This document shows, piece by piece, positions 1 to 7,870 of a stretch of 25,764 nucleotides of DNA; within the stretch, counting starts at the first letter, position 1, and the number at the start of each line of letters is the position of its first letter. The translations under genes and the position numbers were made by a program. Source of the DNA: Rhodococcus sp. IITR03 (lineage in GTDB: Bacteria > Actinomycetota > Actinomycetes > Mycobacteriales > Mycobacteriaceae); contig LATQ01000297.1 in NCBI GenBank assembly GCA_001017865.1, forward strand, positions 1 through 25,764, given 5' to 3'. The notes below the pieces were generated by a model that did no database searches, was not told the origin of the DNA, and was given only the letters and a program-made list of their open reading frames with translations.

Positions 1-257
1 GCCACCCTGCGTGCCGCCACCGACGAGCTCGGTTCCCTGCTCGCGAAGGCCGCCGCGGGTCGCGCGGCGATCATCGCGGCACGGCACTGCCAGCAGGTCC
101 TCGGCGGTATCGGCTTCACCGCCGAGCACGACCTGCACCGACACATCAAACGGGCACTGGTGCTCGACGGTCTGCTCGGCAGTTCACGGGAACTGACCCG
201 CGAGGCCGGTGCCTCATCCGCGCGGAGGGTTCGGCGCCGCGCCTGGTGCACCTCTGA
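1..257 (+). CDS. Acyl-CoA dehydrogenase, C-terminal part (partial, one frameshift)
   Basis: Only the last part of the protein is in the window. It reads QQVLGGIGFTAEHDLHRHIK followed by RALVLDGLLGSSREL, the end of the C-terminal helical domain of an acyl-CoA dehydrogenase that oxidises acyl-CoA to enoyl-CoA with FAD. The GGIGFTAEHDLH pattern is typical of the smaller subunit of paired actinobacterial FadE enzymes. Frame 1 runs in from the window edge; near position 213 the reading moves to frame 3 and ends RAEGSAPRLVHL at the TGA 255-257. One C missing from a CCC run would explain the shift. It converges on the decarboxylase gene. Family confidence is good; substrate is unknown. Confidence 0.8.
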   Translation, partial: HPACRHRRARFPAREGRRGSRGDHRGTALPAGPRRYRLHRRARPAPTHQTGTGARRSARQFTGTDPRGRCLIRAEGSAPRLVHL

Positions 258-1737
258 CCGTCCATCCGGTTCGGCGTCAGCCTCGACGACCACACGGAAC
301 TCGTCGAGGGAGCTGTCGGTCGCGTCGGGCACGTTCATGCCGGCACCCACACCGCTGTGGAGGTAGTCGACGACCGCGCGGTCGAGCCGCTCACCCGGTA
401 CGACCGCGGGGATACCCGGCGGGTACGGCGTGAGCTGTTCCGCCGCGATGCGGCCGACGGCGCGGGCGGCGGAGACCATCTCGGTCCTGCCGAAGAACGC
501 GTCGCGCGGAGACATCACCGATTCGAGCTGCAGTTCGTCCGGACTCGGCAGCTCGATCCGGGGCGCGGATCGAAGGACTCCGCCGCCCGGGACAGTGCTT
601 CGAGCGCGGAGACGAGCCGATCGGCGGTGTCCTCGTCGTCGGACATGGACATCGTGGCGAGGATCCTGCGGTGGTCGCTCATGCCGACGTCGAGACGACA
701 GTTCTCCCGCAGCCAGTCGGCGCACTGATAACCCGAGACGCCGAGTTCGTCGAGGTCCATGAGCACCTGGAGGCGGTCGAGATCGTGCGAGGCCTCGTCG
801 CCGAGCAGCCGGTCGTCGAGGACGGAGATCCCGTCGATCCTCTCGATGCGTTCGCGCGTAGTCCGGGCCAGGTCGAGCGCACTGCCGAGCAGTTCGGTGC
901 CGTGCTCGACCATCTGCCGTCGCCATCCGTCGATCGCCGAGTAGATCAACACGTTGGGGCTGGTGGTCATGAGCAGATCGGCGCAATCCGACAGGTGGGA
1001 GGCGTCGACCAGGTCTCCCTGGACGTGGTACACCGAGCCCTGCTCGAAACCGGCACCCATCTTGTGCACACTCACCACGCAGACATCGGCACCGGCATCC
1101 ATCGCCCAGGTCGGCAGGTCGTCGTGGAAGCAGATGCGCGCCCCACGCCTCGTCGACGATGAGCGGCTTTCCGCGTTCGTGGCAGACGTCCGCGATGCCC
1201 GCGATGTCGGCGCACGTCCGTACGGACTGGGGCTGACGATCAGTGCACCGGCCGCGTCGGGGTACTTGTCCCACATTTCTCGAACCTGCTGTGGTGAGGG
1301 TGGATGGGAGAAGTGCATCTCCTCGTCCACTGCGGGGTGATCCAACGCGGGGTGACGCCACTGAAGATCAGGCCGGCGACGATCGACTTGTGCGAGTCGC
1401 GTCCGAGCAGCAGGCCGCCCGGATCGTTGCCGGCGACGGCCATCATCGCGGCCTTGACCGACAAGGAGCTTCCGCAGGTCGAGAAGAAGGCCTGCTCGGC
1501 TCCGACCGCCTCGGCCATGAGTTCTTCTGCTCTGCTCAGATATCCGTTGCGCGTCAGACGGTCGTCGAGGCCACCGGAGGCGAGGACATCCGCACGGAAC
1601 GAGTCCCGCCCGAGCACTTCCGCGACGCGTTCGTCCACGCCGCGGCCCTGCCGGTGTCCCGGCGGGGAGAAGCCGTAGCGGTCGAGCCGGCGGTATTCCT
1701 CGACAGCGCTGAGCAACGGGGTTTCCGACTGGTCCAT
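258..1737 (-). CDS. Orn/Lys/Arg-type PLP-dependent decarboxylase (frameshifted)
   Basis: A fold-type I pyridoxal-phosphate enzyme of the Orn/Lys/Arg decarboxylase group, about 490 residues when joined. The N-terminus (ATG at 1737) has SPPGHRQGRG and LLLGRDSHKS. The middle has VDEAWGAH, carrying the cofactor-binding Asp, and VSVHKMG, whose Lys at 1061-1063 should form the Schiff base. The C-terminal part includes ESVMSPRDAFFGRTEM and YPPGIPAVVPGERL, usual for this family. Four frameshifts are visible near 1333, 1228, 1136 and 561; each fits a shortened G or C run. The exact stop is unclear: the last frame stays open into the convergent dehydrogenase, so the end near 258 is approximate. It lies 32 bp after the NTF2-like gene and is probably cotranscribed with it. 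Which amino acid it uses cannot be told. Confidence 0.8.
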
Positions 1738-1769
1738 GCCTGTCGGTTACCCGGGCCTGAGATCTGCAA

Positions 1770-2219
1770 TCAGCTCGATCGGTGCGCCCCGTTCTTCGAC
1801 GGGTCGGGGTGGTTCGAGAACCACAGGCTCTCCTCGGTGAGGCGGCAACTCTTCCAGCCCTCGGAGGTCCGCACGACCTCGTGGTGGTAGTTGCCCCCGC
1901 AATAGGTCAGGCCGTCGACGCCGGGGAGTTGCATGGGGTTGTAGAACATCGCCCGTACCGTCGCACGGTCGCCGTCGAGGTCGACCTCGACGTTGGTGAC
2001 GAAGTGCTGCGACATCGGCAGGTACGACAGCGCCTTCTGCAGCTGCGCGAGCACTTCGTCCCTCGGTCCGGGCTGGTATCCCACGGAGCTGTAGTCGAGA
2101 TGGGCGTCCTCGGTGAAGACCGATTCCATCTTCTTCCAGTCCTTGGTGTCCACCGCCGTTGCATAGCGGTAGAGGAGTTCGGTGATGGCGTACTTGTCGC
2201 ACAGCTCGTCGGGCGTCAT
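1770..2219 (-). CDS. NTF2/SnoaL-like fold protein
   Basis: An intact 149-residue protein of the SnoaL-like / nuclear transport factor 2 superfamily. These cone-shaped alpha+beta proteins act as small isomerases, hydratases, dehydratases or binding proteins in catabolic clusters. The pattern seen is an N-terminal helix (ITELLYRYATAVDTKDWKKM), then FTEDAHLDYSSVG, then SQHFVTNVEVDLDGDRATVR, and a closing strand WKSCRLTEESLWFSNHP. ATG at 2219 follows a clear AAGGAG Shine-Dalgarno. It is the first gene of a leftward pair with the decarboxylase and shares its upstream region with the divergent SDR, where a weak copy of the cluster operator lies. The reaction is not predictable from sequence. Confidence 0.85.
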   Translation of the reverse strand: MTPDELCDKYAITELLYRYATAVDTKDWKKMESVFTEDAHLDYSSVGYQPGPRDEVLAQLQKALSYLPMSQHFVTNVEVDLDGDRATVRAMFYNPMQLPGVDGLTYCGGNYHHEVVRTSEGWKSCRLTEESLWFSNHPDPSKNGAHRSS

Positions 2220-2239
2220 GAGGCTCCTTCGACTTCGTC

Positions 2240-2254
2240 CGGAATTTCATTCTT
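2240..2254. promoter_or_regulatory. Putative TetR operator, weaker copy
   Basis: The sequence CGGAATTTCATTCTT keeps the core GAAT-NNN-ATTC of the window-wide palindrome but has a degenerate left arm. It lies between the divergent NTF2-like gene and SDR, and is followed at 2250-2260 by a second small palindrome, TTCT-TTC-AGAA. Confidence 0.5.
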
Positions 2255-2293
2255 TCAGAAGAGAACCCCCTTTCCAATACCCTTGTTCTGAGG

Positions 2294-2299
2294 CATGAT
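2294..2299 (+). promoter_or_regulatory. Possible -10 box for a leaderless SDR transcript
   Basis: CATGAT lies 7 bp before the ATG at 2306, and no Shine-Dalgarno sits at normal distance. This fits a leaderless mRNA, common in mycolic actinobacteria. The -35 is not convincing. Confidence 0.35.
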
Positions 2300-2305
2300 C
2301 CGTAT

Positions 2306-3073
2306 ATGGGACAACTTGACTCTCTTCACGATCTGAGCGGGAAAACTGCTGTCGTCACAGGTGGTTCGCGTGGCATCGGCCGCGCCATCGCGCAGATCCT
2401 CGCCGAACACGGCGCCGACGTCGTCGTCGCCTCCCGCAAGCTCGACGCGTGCGAACTCGCCGCGAAGGAGATCGAGGCATCCACCGGCAGCAAGGTGCTC
2501 CCCGTCGCCTGCCATGTCGGACAGTGGGACGACTGCAACACGCTCGTCGACACGACCCTCGACCATTTCGGGCGTCTCGACATCCTCGTCAACAATGCCG
2601 GAATGTCGCCGCTCTACCAGGATCTCGAATCCATCACCGAAGAGTTGTACGACAAGACCTTCGGCGTGAACCTCAAGGGCCCGTTCCGGCTTGCGGTCCG
2701 CGCCGGCACGTACATGGCGGAGCACGACGGCGGGTCGATCGTCAACATCGGCACCGCCGGGTCGCTCACGGCGAGTGTGCGCGAACTCCCCTACGCATGC
2801 GCGAAGGCCGGCCTGAACGCCCTCACGGTGGGCCTGGCAGAGGCTTACGCACCGAAAGTGCGTGTCAATTCGATCCTTCCGGGTCCGTTCCGTACCGACC
2901 TGTCGAAGGCATGGGCTCCGCCGGAAGGCGAGGAGGCATCCTTCGTGCCGTTGCGTCGCATGGGCCGGCCCGAGGAGGTCGCGCCACTCGCACTCCATCT
3001 GGCCAGCGACGCGTCGAGTTTCACCACCGGCGCGATCATCCGCGTCGACGGTGGTGTCACCCGTAAGGTCTGA
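2306..3073 (+). CDS. Short-chain dehydrogenase/reductase (SDR1)
   Basis: An intact 255-residue classical SDR that should interconvert an alcohol and a ketone with NAD(P). The Rossmann motif TGGSRGIG is at residues 18-25, NNAG is near 96-99, and YACAK (Tyr163, Lys167) is the catalytic pair. The end is the usual TTGAIIRVDGG. The position normally held by the catalytic Ser, 13 residues before the Tyr, is Thr150 in NIGTAGS. It is transcribed alone rightward and ends at a strong hairpin terminator. Its promoter region carries a weak operator copy, suggesting common control with the rest of the cluster. The substrate is unknown; a 3-hydroxyacyl-CoA or cyclic alcohol is plausible. Confidence 0.9.
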   Translation: MGQLDSLHDLSGKTAVVTGGSRGIGRAIAQILAEHGADVVVASRKLDACELAAKEIEASTGSKVLPVACHVGQWDDCNTLVDTTLDHFGRLDILVNNAGMSPLYQDLESITEELYDKTFGVNLKGPFRLAVRAGTYMAEHDGGSIVNIGTAGSLTASVRELPYACAKAGLNALTVGLAEAYAPKVRVNSILPGPFRTDLSKAWAPPEGEEASFVPLRRMGRPEEVAPLALHLASDASSFTTGAIIRVDGGVTRKV

Positions 3074-3086
3074 GACACACGCGTGC

Positions 3087-3117
3087 GGGGCCGCCTCCGG
3101 GATTCGGAGGCGGCCCC
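3087..3117 (+). terminator. Intrinsic terminator-like hairpin after SDR1
   Basis: A perfect 13-bp stem, GGGGCCGCCTCCG with CGGAGGCGGCCCC, and a 5-nt loop lie 13 bp after the SDR stop. There is no clear T-tract, as is usual in actinobacteria. Confidence 0.8.
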
Positions 3118-3140
3118 ACACGTAACTGCGTTGTCCATCG

Positions 3141-3198
3141 GCTACCGGAATCGCCATACGCTACAACAATTTCCGCGGCGAATGGCGAAAGCGGTAGC
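3141..3198. repeat. Long imperfect inverted repeat in a convergent intergenic gap
   Basis: GCTACCG (3141-3147) pairs with CGGTAGC (3192-3198), and TCGCCAT (3151-3157) pairs with ATGGCGA (3182-3188). The two stems nest around a 3x3 internal loop, leaving a 24-nt apical loop. It lies just after the stop of the leftward crotonase and may end that transcript, but its form differs from the compact terminators elsewhere. Confidence 0.55.
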
Positions 3199-3212
3199 GA
3201 ATGCCCCGTGCG

Positions 3213-4001
3213 CTAGCGGATGTTGTCCTTCATCTCGTCGAGATTCATCAGGACCGGCCACCCACTGTCGCTGAGGGCGTTGCCGTGTCCCGTCTGGTGG
3301 ATGTCGAAGACCGACTGGATCGCGGCGTAGAAGCCTGCACGTCGAGAGTCTGGTTGACGGCCCGCTTGGCCTGCCGCAGGCCGAAGGGATGCATCTTCGC
3401 GATCTGCTCGGCGAGCGTGCGTACTTCGGTGTCGAGATCGGCGCGGGGCACGACGCGGTTCACCATGCCCGTCTGCTCCGCTTCCTCCGCGGTGACCGGC
3501 CGCCGGTGAAGAGGATCTCCTTGGCCTTGCGTGGGCCGAGTTCCCAGGTGTGCCCGTGATATTCGACGCCGCCGATACCCATGAGGACCACAGGATCGGA
3601 GAACGACGCGTCGTCGGCCGCGACGATGAGATCGCACGGCCAGCACAGCAGGAGGCCACCGGAGATGCACCGGCCCTGCACCGCGGCGATGGACGGCTTC
3701 GGGATGTTGCGCCACCGCAGCGAATACTCGAGATAACGCCGGGACTCGTTGCGGTAGATCATCTCGAGGGTGATCTTGTCGGGGACAGGTTCTCCGCTGC
3801 GGAGATCGTGCCCGGCCGAGAAGTGCTTGCCCTCGGCGCGGAGCACGATCACGGAGACCTCGGGATCGTCGCCGGCGCGGGTCCAGGCGGCGTCCAGTTC
3901 GTCCAGGAGGGCGCCGTTCTGCGCGTTGGCGACCTCCGGCCGGTTCAGTGTGATGGTCGCGATCCGGTCGGAGGTCTCGTACCGATGTACTTGTCAGCCA
4001 C
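3213..4001 (-). CDS. Enoyl-CoA hydratase/isomerase family protein (crotonase 1, frameshifted)
   Basis: A crotonase-superfamily protein of about 262 residues. It starts at GTG 4001 (VADKYI), overlapping the stop of the upstream dehydrogenase by 8 bp. Later parts are ATITLNRPEVANAQNGALL, KHFSAGHDLRSGE (first oxyanion-hole strand), CISGGLLLCWPCDLIVAADD (second oxyanion-hole region) and a C-terminus ending LMNLDEMKDNIR. Frameshifts lie near 3978, 3498 and 3343; the last two fit CCC to CC and GGG to GG losses. The usual catalytic Glu of enoyl-CoA hydratase in an xPE motif is absent: the sequence is FSDPVVLMGIGGVEYHGH. The activity may therefore not be simple hydration. It is the third gene of an ACAD-ACAD-crotonase operon. 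Confidence 0.82.
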
Positions 4002-5163
4002 GGGGCAAGCCAAGGACGCGTTCGGCGATGATGTTGCGTTGGATCTCGGACGTGCCACCGCGATGGTGCCGGCGAAGCTCCGCACGAACCTCTCGAACCA
4101 GCTCGACGAGAAGTTGTCGAGATTCCACGGCACATATGCCGATGTCGTCGCCGGATGGACGAGACCGTCCGGGCCGGCAGCGTCGAGGGCGTGTTCGGCG
4201 GCGGTCTGGACCGCCTCGGAGCGAGGAGCTTGAGCACCGACAGGGCGGGAACGTCCTGCGCTCCGCGGGATTCGCGGACGAGGGCGGCCGAACCGAGCAA
4301 CTTCAGCGCCTGGTGGTCCATCACGAGTGTGGCGTAGCGGTCGCGGTCGAGCGCCGTGCGGGGGCGGAAGTCCTCGACGAAATCCTGCAGCCGGTCGGCG
4401 AAACTGAGCCACAGCAGGGTGCGTTCGTGCCCGAGCGATCCGTTCGCGACCGACCAGCCGCCGTTCAGCTCGCCGATGAGGTTCTCGGCGGGCACACGCA
4501 CGTCGGTGAAGAACACCTCGTTGAAGTCGCGGTCGTCGCCGTCGGCGACCGACGGGAACGGTCTGCGGACGACGCCGGGCAGATCGGTGGGGATGAGCAG
4601 GACGCTGATCCCTTGTGCTTCGGCGCATCCGGATCGGTACGGACGAAGGTCAGCAGCACGTCGGCGTCGTGGGCACCGGAGGTCCACACCTTCTGGCCGT
4701 TGACGACGAAGTGGTCGCCGTCGCGCACCGCCCGGGTGCGCAGGGAGGCGAGGTCGGATCCCGCGCCGGGCTCGCTCATCCCGAGGCCGCGGTGATCTCC
4801 GCTCGGAGGATGGGCACCGCCCAGCGTTGCTTCTGTTCGTCCGTACCGAACGACAGCAGCGAGGCCGCGATGATCCCGAGCTTGCGGGTTGAAGCTGTGG
4901 TAGATCCGCCGCTTCGACAGTTCCTCGAGGTGGACGTACTGCTGCAGGATCGTCGCGTTGCGGCCACCGAACTCGGGTGGATTGCCGGGCAGCAGCCAGC
5001 CGTGGTCGAACTGGACCCGTTGCCAGCGGCGTGCCCATTCGGGGACGTCGGCGCTCGACCGGGCGCGGACGGTGGCCTCGGACGGATCGGGCAGGTGCTC
5101 GTCGAGAAAGGCCACGAACTCGGCGCGGAACTCCTCGACGTCGGAATCAAACGAGAGTTGCAC
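3994..5163 (-). CDS. Acyl-CoA dehydrogenase, large-type subunit (ACAD1, frameshifted)
   Basis: A full-length acyl-CoA dehydrogenase of about 389 residues. GTG at 5163 has GAGGAG at good distance and overlaps the end of the upstream ACAD2 by 17 bp. Visible landmarks are the N-terminal helices (SFDSDVEEFRAEFVAFL), the flavin-contact motif GMSEPGAGSDLASL, GQKVWTSGAHDAD in the beta domain, and the end GGTSEIQRNIIAERVLGLPR. Five frameshifts, near 4885, 4793, 4610, 4223 and 4064, each look like a shortened G or C run. The position just before GTSEIQ, where medium-chain enzymes carry the catalytic Glu, is Gly. It probably pairs with ACAD2 as a heteromer, as known for steroid side-chain FadE pairs in Mycobacterium. 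Confidence 0.85.
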
Positions 5164-6142
5164 GGTACTCCTCGGCGATCAGTGCGCGGTGCTCCGCGGC
5201 GGATCCGAGCATGTGCTCCCCCGCCCGGGCACGCTTGAGCGCGAACTGCAGGTCGTTCTCCCAGGTGAAGCCCATGGCGCCGAACAACTGCAGACCACTG
5301 CGGAAGACCGTCGACTGGCATTCTCCCGCAGCGGCTTTGGCCATGGAGGCGGCGAGGCGACGGCGCGGGTCGTCCTCCGCGATCGTCAGTGCCGCGAAAT
5401 ACGCGAGGGCGCCGGCACGTTCGACGGCGACGTGCATGTCGGCGGCGCGATGCTTGACGGCCTGGAACGACCCGATCGGCACACCGAACTGCTGCCGGTT
5501 GCGCACGTGCTCGAGTGCGAGATCCAGGATACGGCGGCAGGCACCGACCATGGTGACGGCGAGTCCCGCGAGGCGACGTGCCGTGCCTTCTCCACGTCGA
5601 CGTCGGTGTCCGGGTCCGCTTCGGCCCGCACGTCGTCGAAGACGATGTCGGCCAGGTGCAGGACCGGGTCGAAAGCGGAGGTACGGCGGGCCGACACCTG
5701 ATCGGCCCGGACGGTGAACACACCTGCATCGGTGACGACGGCGATGTCGTCGGCGCGGTCGCCGTCGAGCACCGGTGTGCGGTGCCGCGGAGCAGCCAGC
5801 CATCCGCGTCGCGCACGGCGGAGATGCCCTCGTAGACGGCGGCGCCGCACGATCGGGCCGGTTCCGGCCGGCGACGAGCGGGGCGAATTGGGTGGTGGTG
5901 GCGAGAAAGGGGGTCGGGTCGGTTGCCCGGCCGAGTTCCTCCAGGACGATCGCGAGCTCCACCGCGGCCTCGGACTCGACCAGTTCCGTCCATCCCAGGC
6001 CCACGTAGGTCTTCCACAACGGGGCCGGATCGGCGCCGTTGTCGACGACGGTGCGGACGAGTGTCGACGGGCATTCCTTCGCCGTCACTTCCCGGACGGT
6101 CTTCTGCCACAACTGCTGATCGGAGTCGAACTCGAAGAGCAT
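5147..6142 (-). CDS. Acyl-CoA dehydrogenase, small-type subunit (ACAD2, frameshifted)
   Basis: About 331 residues, shorter than a complete acyl-CoA dehydrogenase, with a degenerate middle. It starts MLFEFDSDQQLWQKTVREV at ATG 6142 with a GGAGG site about 9 bp upstream. The end has NRQQFGVPIGSFQAVKHRAA and QLFGAMGFTWENDLQFALKR, the pattern of the smaller partner of actinobacterial FadE heteromers. Three frameshifts, near 5852, 5779 and 5583, each fit the loss of one base from a GGG or CCC run; across them the protein reads continuously. First gene of the operon ACAD2-ACAD1-crotonase, and divergent from the TetR gene. A strong operator copy lies 43 bp upstream of its start. Substrate unknown. 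Confidence 0.85.
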   Translation of the reverse strand: MLFEFDSDQQLWQKTVREVTAKECPSTLVRTVVDNGADPAPLWKTYVGLGWTELVESEAAVELAIVLEELGRATDPTPFLATTTQFAPLVAGRNRPDRAAPPSTRASPPCATRMAGCSAAPHTGARRRPRRRHRRRHRCRCVHRPGRSGVGPPYLRFRPGPAPGRHRLRRRAGRSGPGHRRRRGEGTARRLAGLAVTMVGACRRILDLALEHVRNRQQFGVPIGSFQAVKHRAADMHVAVERAGALAYFAALTIAEDDPRRRLAASMAKAAAGECQSTVFRSGLQLFGAMGFTWENDLQFALKRARAGEHMLGSAAEHRALIAEEYRATLV

Positions 6143-6184
6143 TCCGACTTGCCTCCTTCCTGGCACTGAGCCTGGTATTGCGAT

Positions 6185-6199
6185 GAGAATAACATTCTC
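6185..6199. promoter_or_regulatory. Putative TetR operator, strong copy
   Basis: GAGAATAACATTCTC is a perfect inverted repeat of GAGAAT around a 3-bp centre. It sits between the divergent ACAD2 operon and the TetR gene, the classical place for autoregulation. A second palindrome, TCTT-TTC-AAGA, follows at 6198-6208. Confidence 0.75.
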
Positions 6200-6255
6200 T
6201 TTTCAAGATAGTAATAGTCTCTGATCGGTGCGGGAAACGGAAGGACAGTCCCGCA

Positions 6256-6970
6256 ATGCGCCCCTACCCTCCGGTACAGTGCTCCTATGTCCACTCCACG
6301 CGACACAGGGCGATCCGGGCAGTGACGGGCGCCAGCGAAGAACCGGCCTGGAAGCAACGCGCAGTCGAGCGCTCCATCCGGACCGCCAAACTGCGCGCCG
6401 AACAGCGCGTACAGCGCTTCCTCGACGCAGCGCAGGCGATCATCACGGAAAAGGGCAGCACCGACTTCACGGTCCAGGAGGTCGTCGACCGTTCGAAGCA
6501 GTCGCTTCGCAGCTTCTACCTGCAGTTCGACGGTAAGCACGAGTTGCTGCTCGCGCTCTTCGAAGATGCTCTGAGCCGCTCTGCCGATCAGATCCGTGCC
6601 GCTGCCGCCGGCGAGAAGGCCCCTCTCGACCAATTGCGCGTCGCGGTGGAACTGCTGTTCGAGTCGTCCCGGCCCGACCCGACGGCCCAGCGACCGCTGT
6701 TCACCGACTCGCGCGCAGCTGCTGCTCACCCACCCCGCCGAGGTGAAGGTCGCGCACGCCCCGATGCTCGCGCTGTTCACGGAGCTGATGGAGAAGGTCG
6801 ACGCCGAGGACAGCCTCCGCGAGGGGCTGAACCCGAAGCGGATGGCCGCCATGACGATGCAGACCGTGATGTTCATCGCTCAGTCGAGCGGAGGCGACGA
6901 CAGCACGACCCGTCCCATCACGGCCGACGAGGTCTGGAACTTCTGCTCGCAGGGATTCGCCGCCCGCTGA
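6256..6970 (+). CDS. TetR-family transcriptional regulator (frameshifted)
   Basis: A TetR-type repressor. Counting from GTG 6322, an N-terminal helix-turn-helix region lies at about residues 49-69 (FTVQEVVDRSKQSLRSFYLQF is its core, given here by its ends FTVQEVV and FYLQF), followed by KHELLLALFEDAL and a ligand-binding helical domain ending WNFCSQGFAAR. A frameshift near 6710 moves the reading by one frame; a CCC to C loss would explain it. The start is uncertain: ATG 6256 has GGAAGGA upstream; GTG 6322 is in frame without a good site; ATG 6287 is out of frame unless another base is missing. Placed divergently from ACAD2 with the best operator between them, it is the likely regulator of the cluster. 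The inducer would be a pathway acyl-CoA or acid, by inference. Confidence 0.85.
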
Positions 6971-6971
6971 C

Positions 6972-6986
6972 GAGAACACCATTCTC
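6972..6986. promoter_or_regulatory. Putative TetR operator upstream of the thioesterase
   Basis: GAGAACACCATTCTC matches the cluster palindrome. It starts one base after the TetR stop and overlaps the expected -35 region of the thioesterase promoter, a good position for repression. Confidence 0.72.
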
Positions 6987-7004
6987 AAATCGGAGTAGTT
7001 CACT

Positions 7005-7010
7005 TACACT
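7005..7010 (+). promoter_or_regulatory. -10-like box, leaderless thioesterase transcript
   Basis: TACACT ends 6 bp before the GTG at 7017, so transcription would begin at or near the start codon. There is no Shine-Dalgarno sequence. Confidence 0.45.
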
Positions 7011-7016
7011 CGGCTC

Positions 7017-7832
7017 GTGACCGAGTTGTGGAACGACCTCCTCGCCTGTCTCGATCTGCGCTCGTCCCCCGTGGACGAGGAGCGCCCCGAGTCGGTGGTG
7101 TTCGAGGGCAGCAATCAGCACCTCGAATACCACCGGCTCTTCGGGGGCCAGTTGCTCGGGCAGTTCGTGCGTGCCGCCGAGCTGACCTGCCCCGAGAAGA
7201 GCATCAAATCCCTGCACACCGTCTTCGCCCGTGAAGGACGCGCCGACGAGCCCGTCCGCTACGAGATCACCCGCCTGCACGAGGGCCGGACCTTCGCCAC
7301 GTTGACGGCGGTCGCGCGCCAGTCGAAGGGCGTCCTCGCCACGGCATCGGTGTCCATGCACGCCGGCGAGGACGGCCCCGAGGTGCAGACCGTGCCGTCC
7401 GTACCCCAGGTGTTCGACGAGAGCACGCGCGCCCCGTTCTCGTTGATCCCGTGGGAGACCCGCGCGACGACCGACCTCGAGGATCGCGGAGTCTCCGCAC
7501 CCGAGTTCGAGATGTGGATGCGCACCCCCGAGGTCGACGAGGCGTACGCGCCGGCACTCGCCGCCTACGCCACCGACCTCAACCTCATCGGTACCGCACT
7601 TCTTGCCGTCGACGGCTTCGACCACACCGGCAACGGAACGGCCTTCACGTCCGCGGTCACCTCGCACAATCTGTGGTTCCACCGCCCGTTCCGCAGTGAC
7701 GACTGGTTGCTGCTGCGTCAGCACAGCCCCCTCGTCGCCCACGGACGGTGCTTCGGCCGCGGCGACCTGCTCACCGAGAAGGGTTCTCTCGTCGCCTCTT
7801 TCGCCCAGGAAGCCCTGCTGCGTCTGCCCTGA
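7017..7832 (+). CDS. tesB: Acyl-CoA thioesterase II (TesB family)
   Basis: An intact 271-residue double-hotdog thioesterase that should hydrolyse acyl-CoA to free acid and CoA. The N-terminal hotdog has HRLFGGQLLGQFVRAA and SLHTVFAREG; the C-terminal one has the TesB pattern ATDLNL, TSHNLWFHRPF and FAQEALLR. By comparison with E. coli TesB the catalytic set would be Asp187, Thr215 or Ser216, and Gln264. The start is GTG 7017, apparently leaderless. It follows TetR by 46 bp, but its own operator and -10 box suggest an independent promoter under the same regulator. In this setting it could release CoA from dead-end acyl-CoA intermediates or adjust the inducer level, which is inference. Confidence 0.92.
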   Translation: MTELWNDLLACLDLRSSPVDEERPESVVFEGSNQHLEYHRLFGGQLLGQFVRAAELTCPEKSIKSLHTVFAREGRADEPVRYEITRLHEGRTFATLTAVARQSKGVLATASVSMHAGEDGPEVQTVPSVPQVFDESTRAPFSLIPWETRATTDLEDRGVSAPEFEMWMRTPEVDEAYAPALAAYATDLNLIGTALLAVDGFDHTGNGTAFTSAVTSHNLWFHRPFRSDDWLLLRQHSPLVAHGRCFGRGDLLTEKGSLVASFAQEALLRLP

Positions 7833-7870
7833 CGGTTCTTCCCACGAACACCGATCGAGATCGAGGTGTC

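Noticed and set aside
2262..2276. GAGAACCCCCTTTCC as a further operator copy
   Set aside because: Only the left half-site matches; the right arm has three mismatches of six. The nearby 2240-2254 site has a better symmetric core.
3248..5038. A 596-codon minus-strand frame crossing ACAD1 and crotonase 1
   Set aside because: It is a chain of frames joined by the frameshifts; parts of it match each protein, but as a single protein it mixes true and shadow segments. No real fusion gene is indicated.
4776..6206. A 476-codon minus-strand frame over ACAD2 and ACAD1
   Set aside because: Only short portions read as ACAD; the rest is Arg/Pro-rich shadow sequence. It reflects frameshifts, not a separate gene.
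6287..6289. ATG 6287 as the TetR start
   Set aside because: It is out of frame with the helix-turn-helix and meets a TGA after 12 codons, unless another base has been lost. It stays possible but is not supported by the sequence as given.
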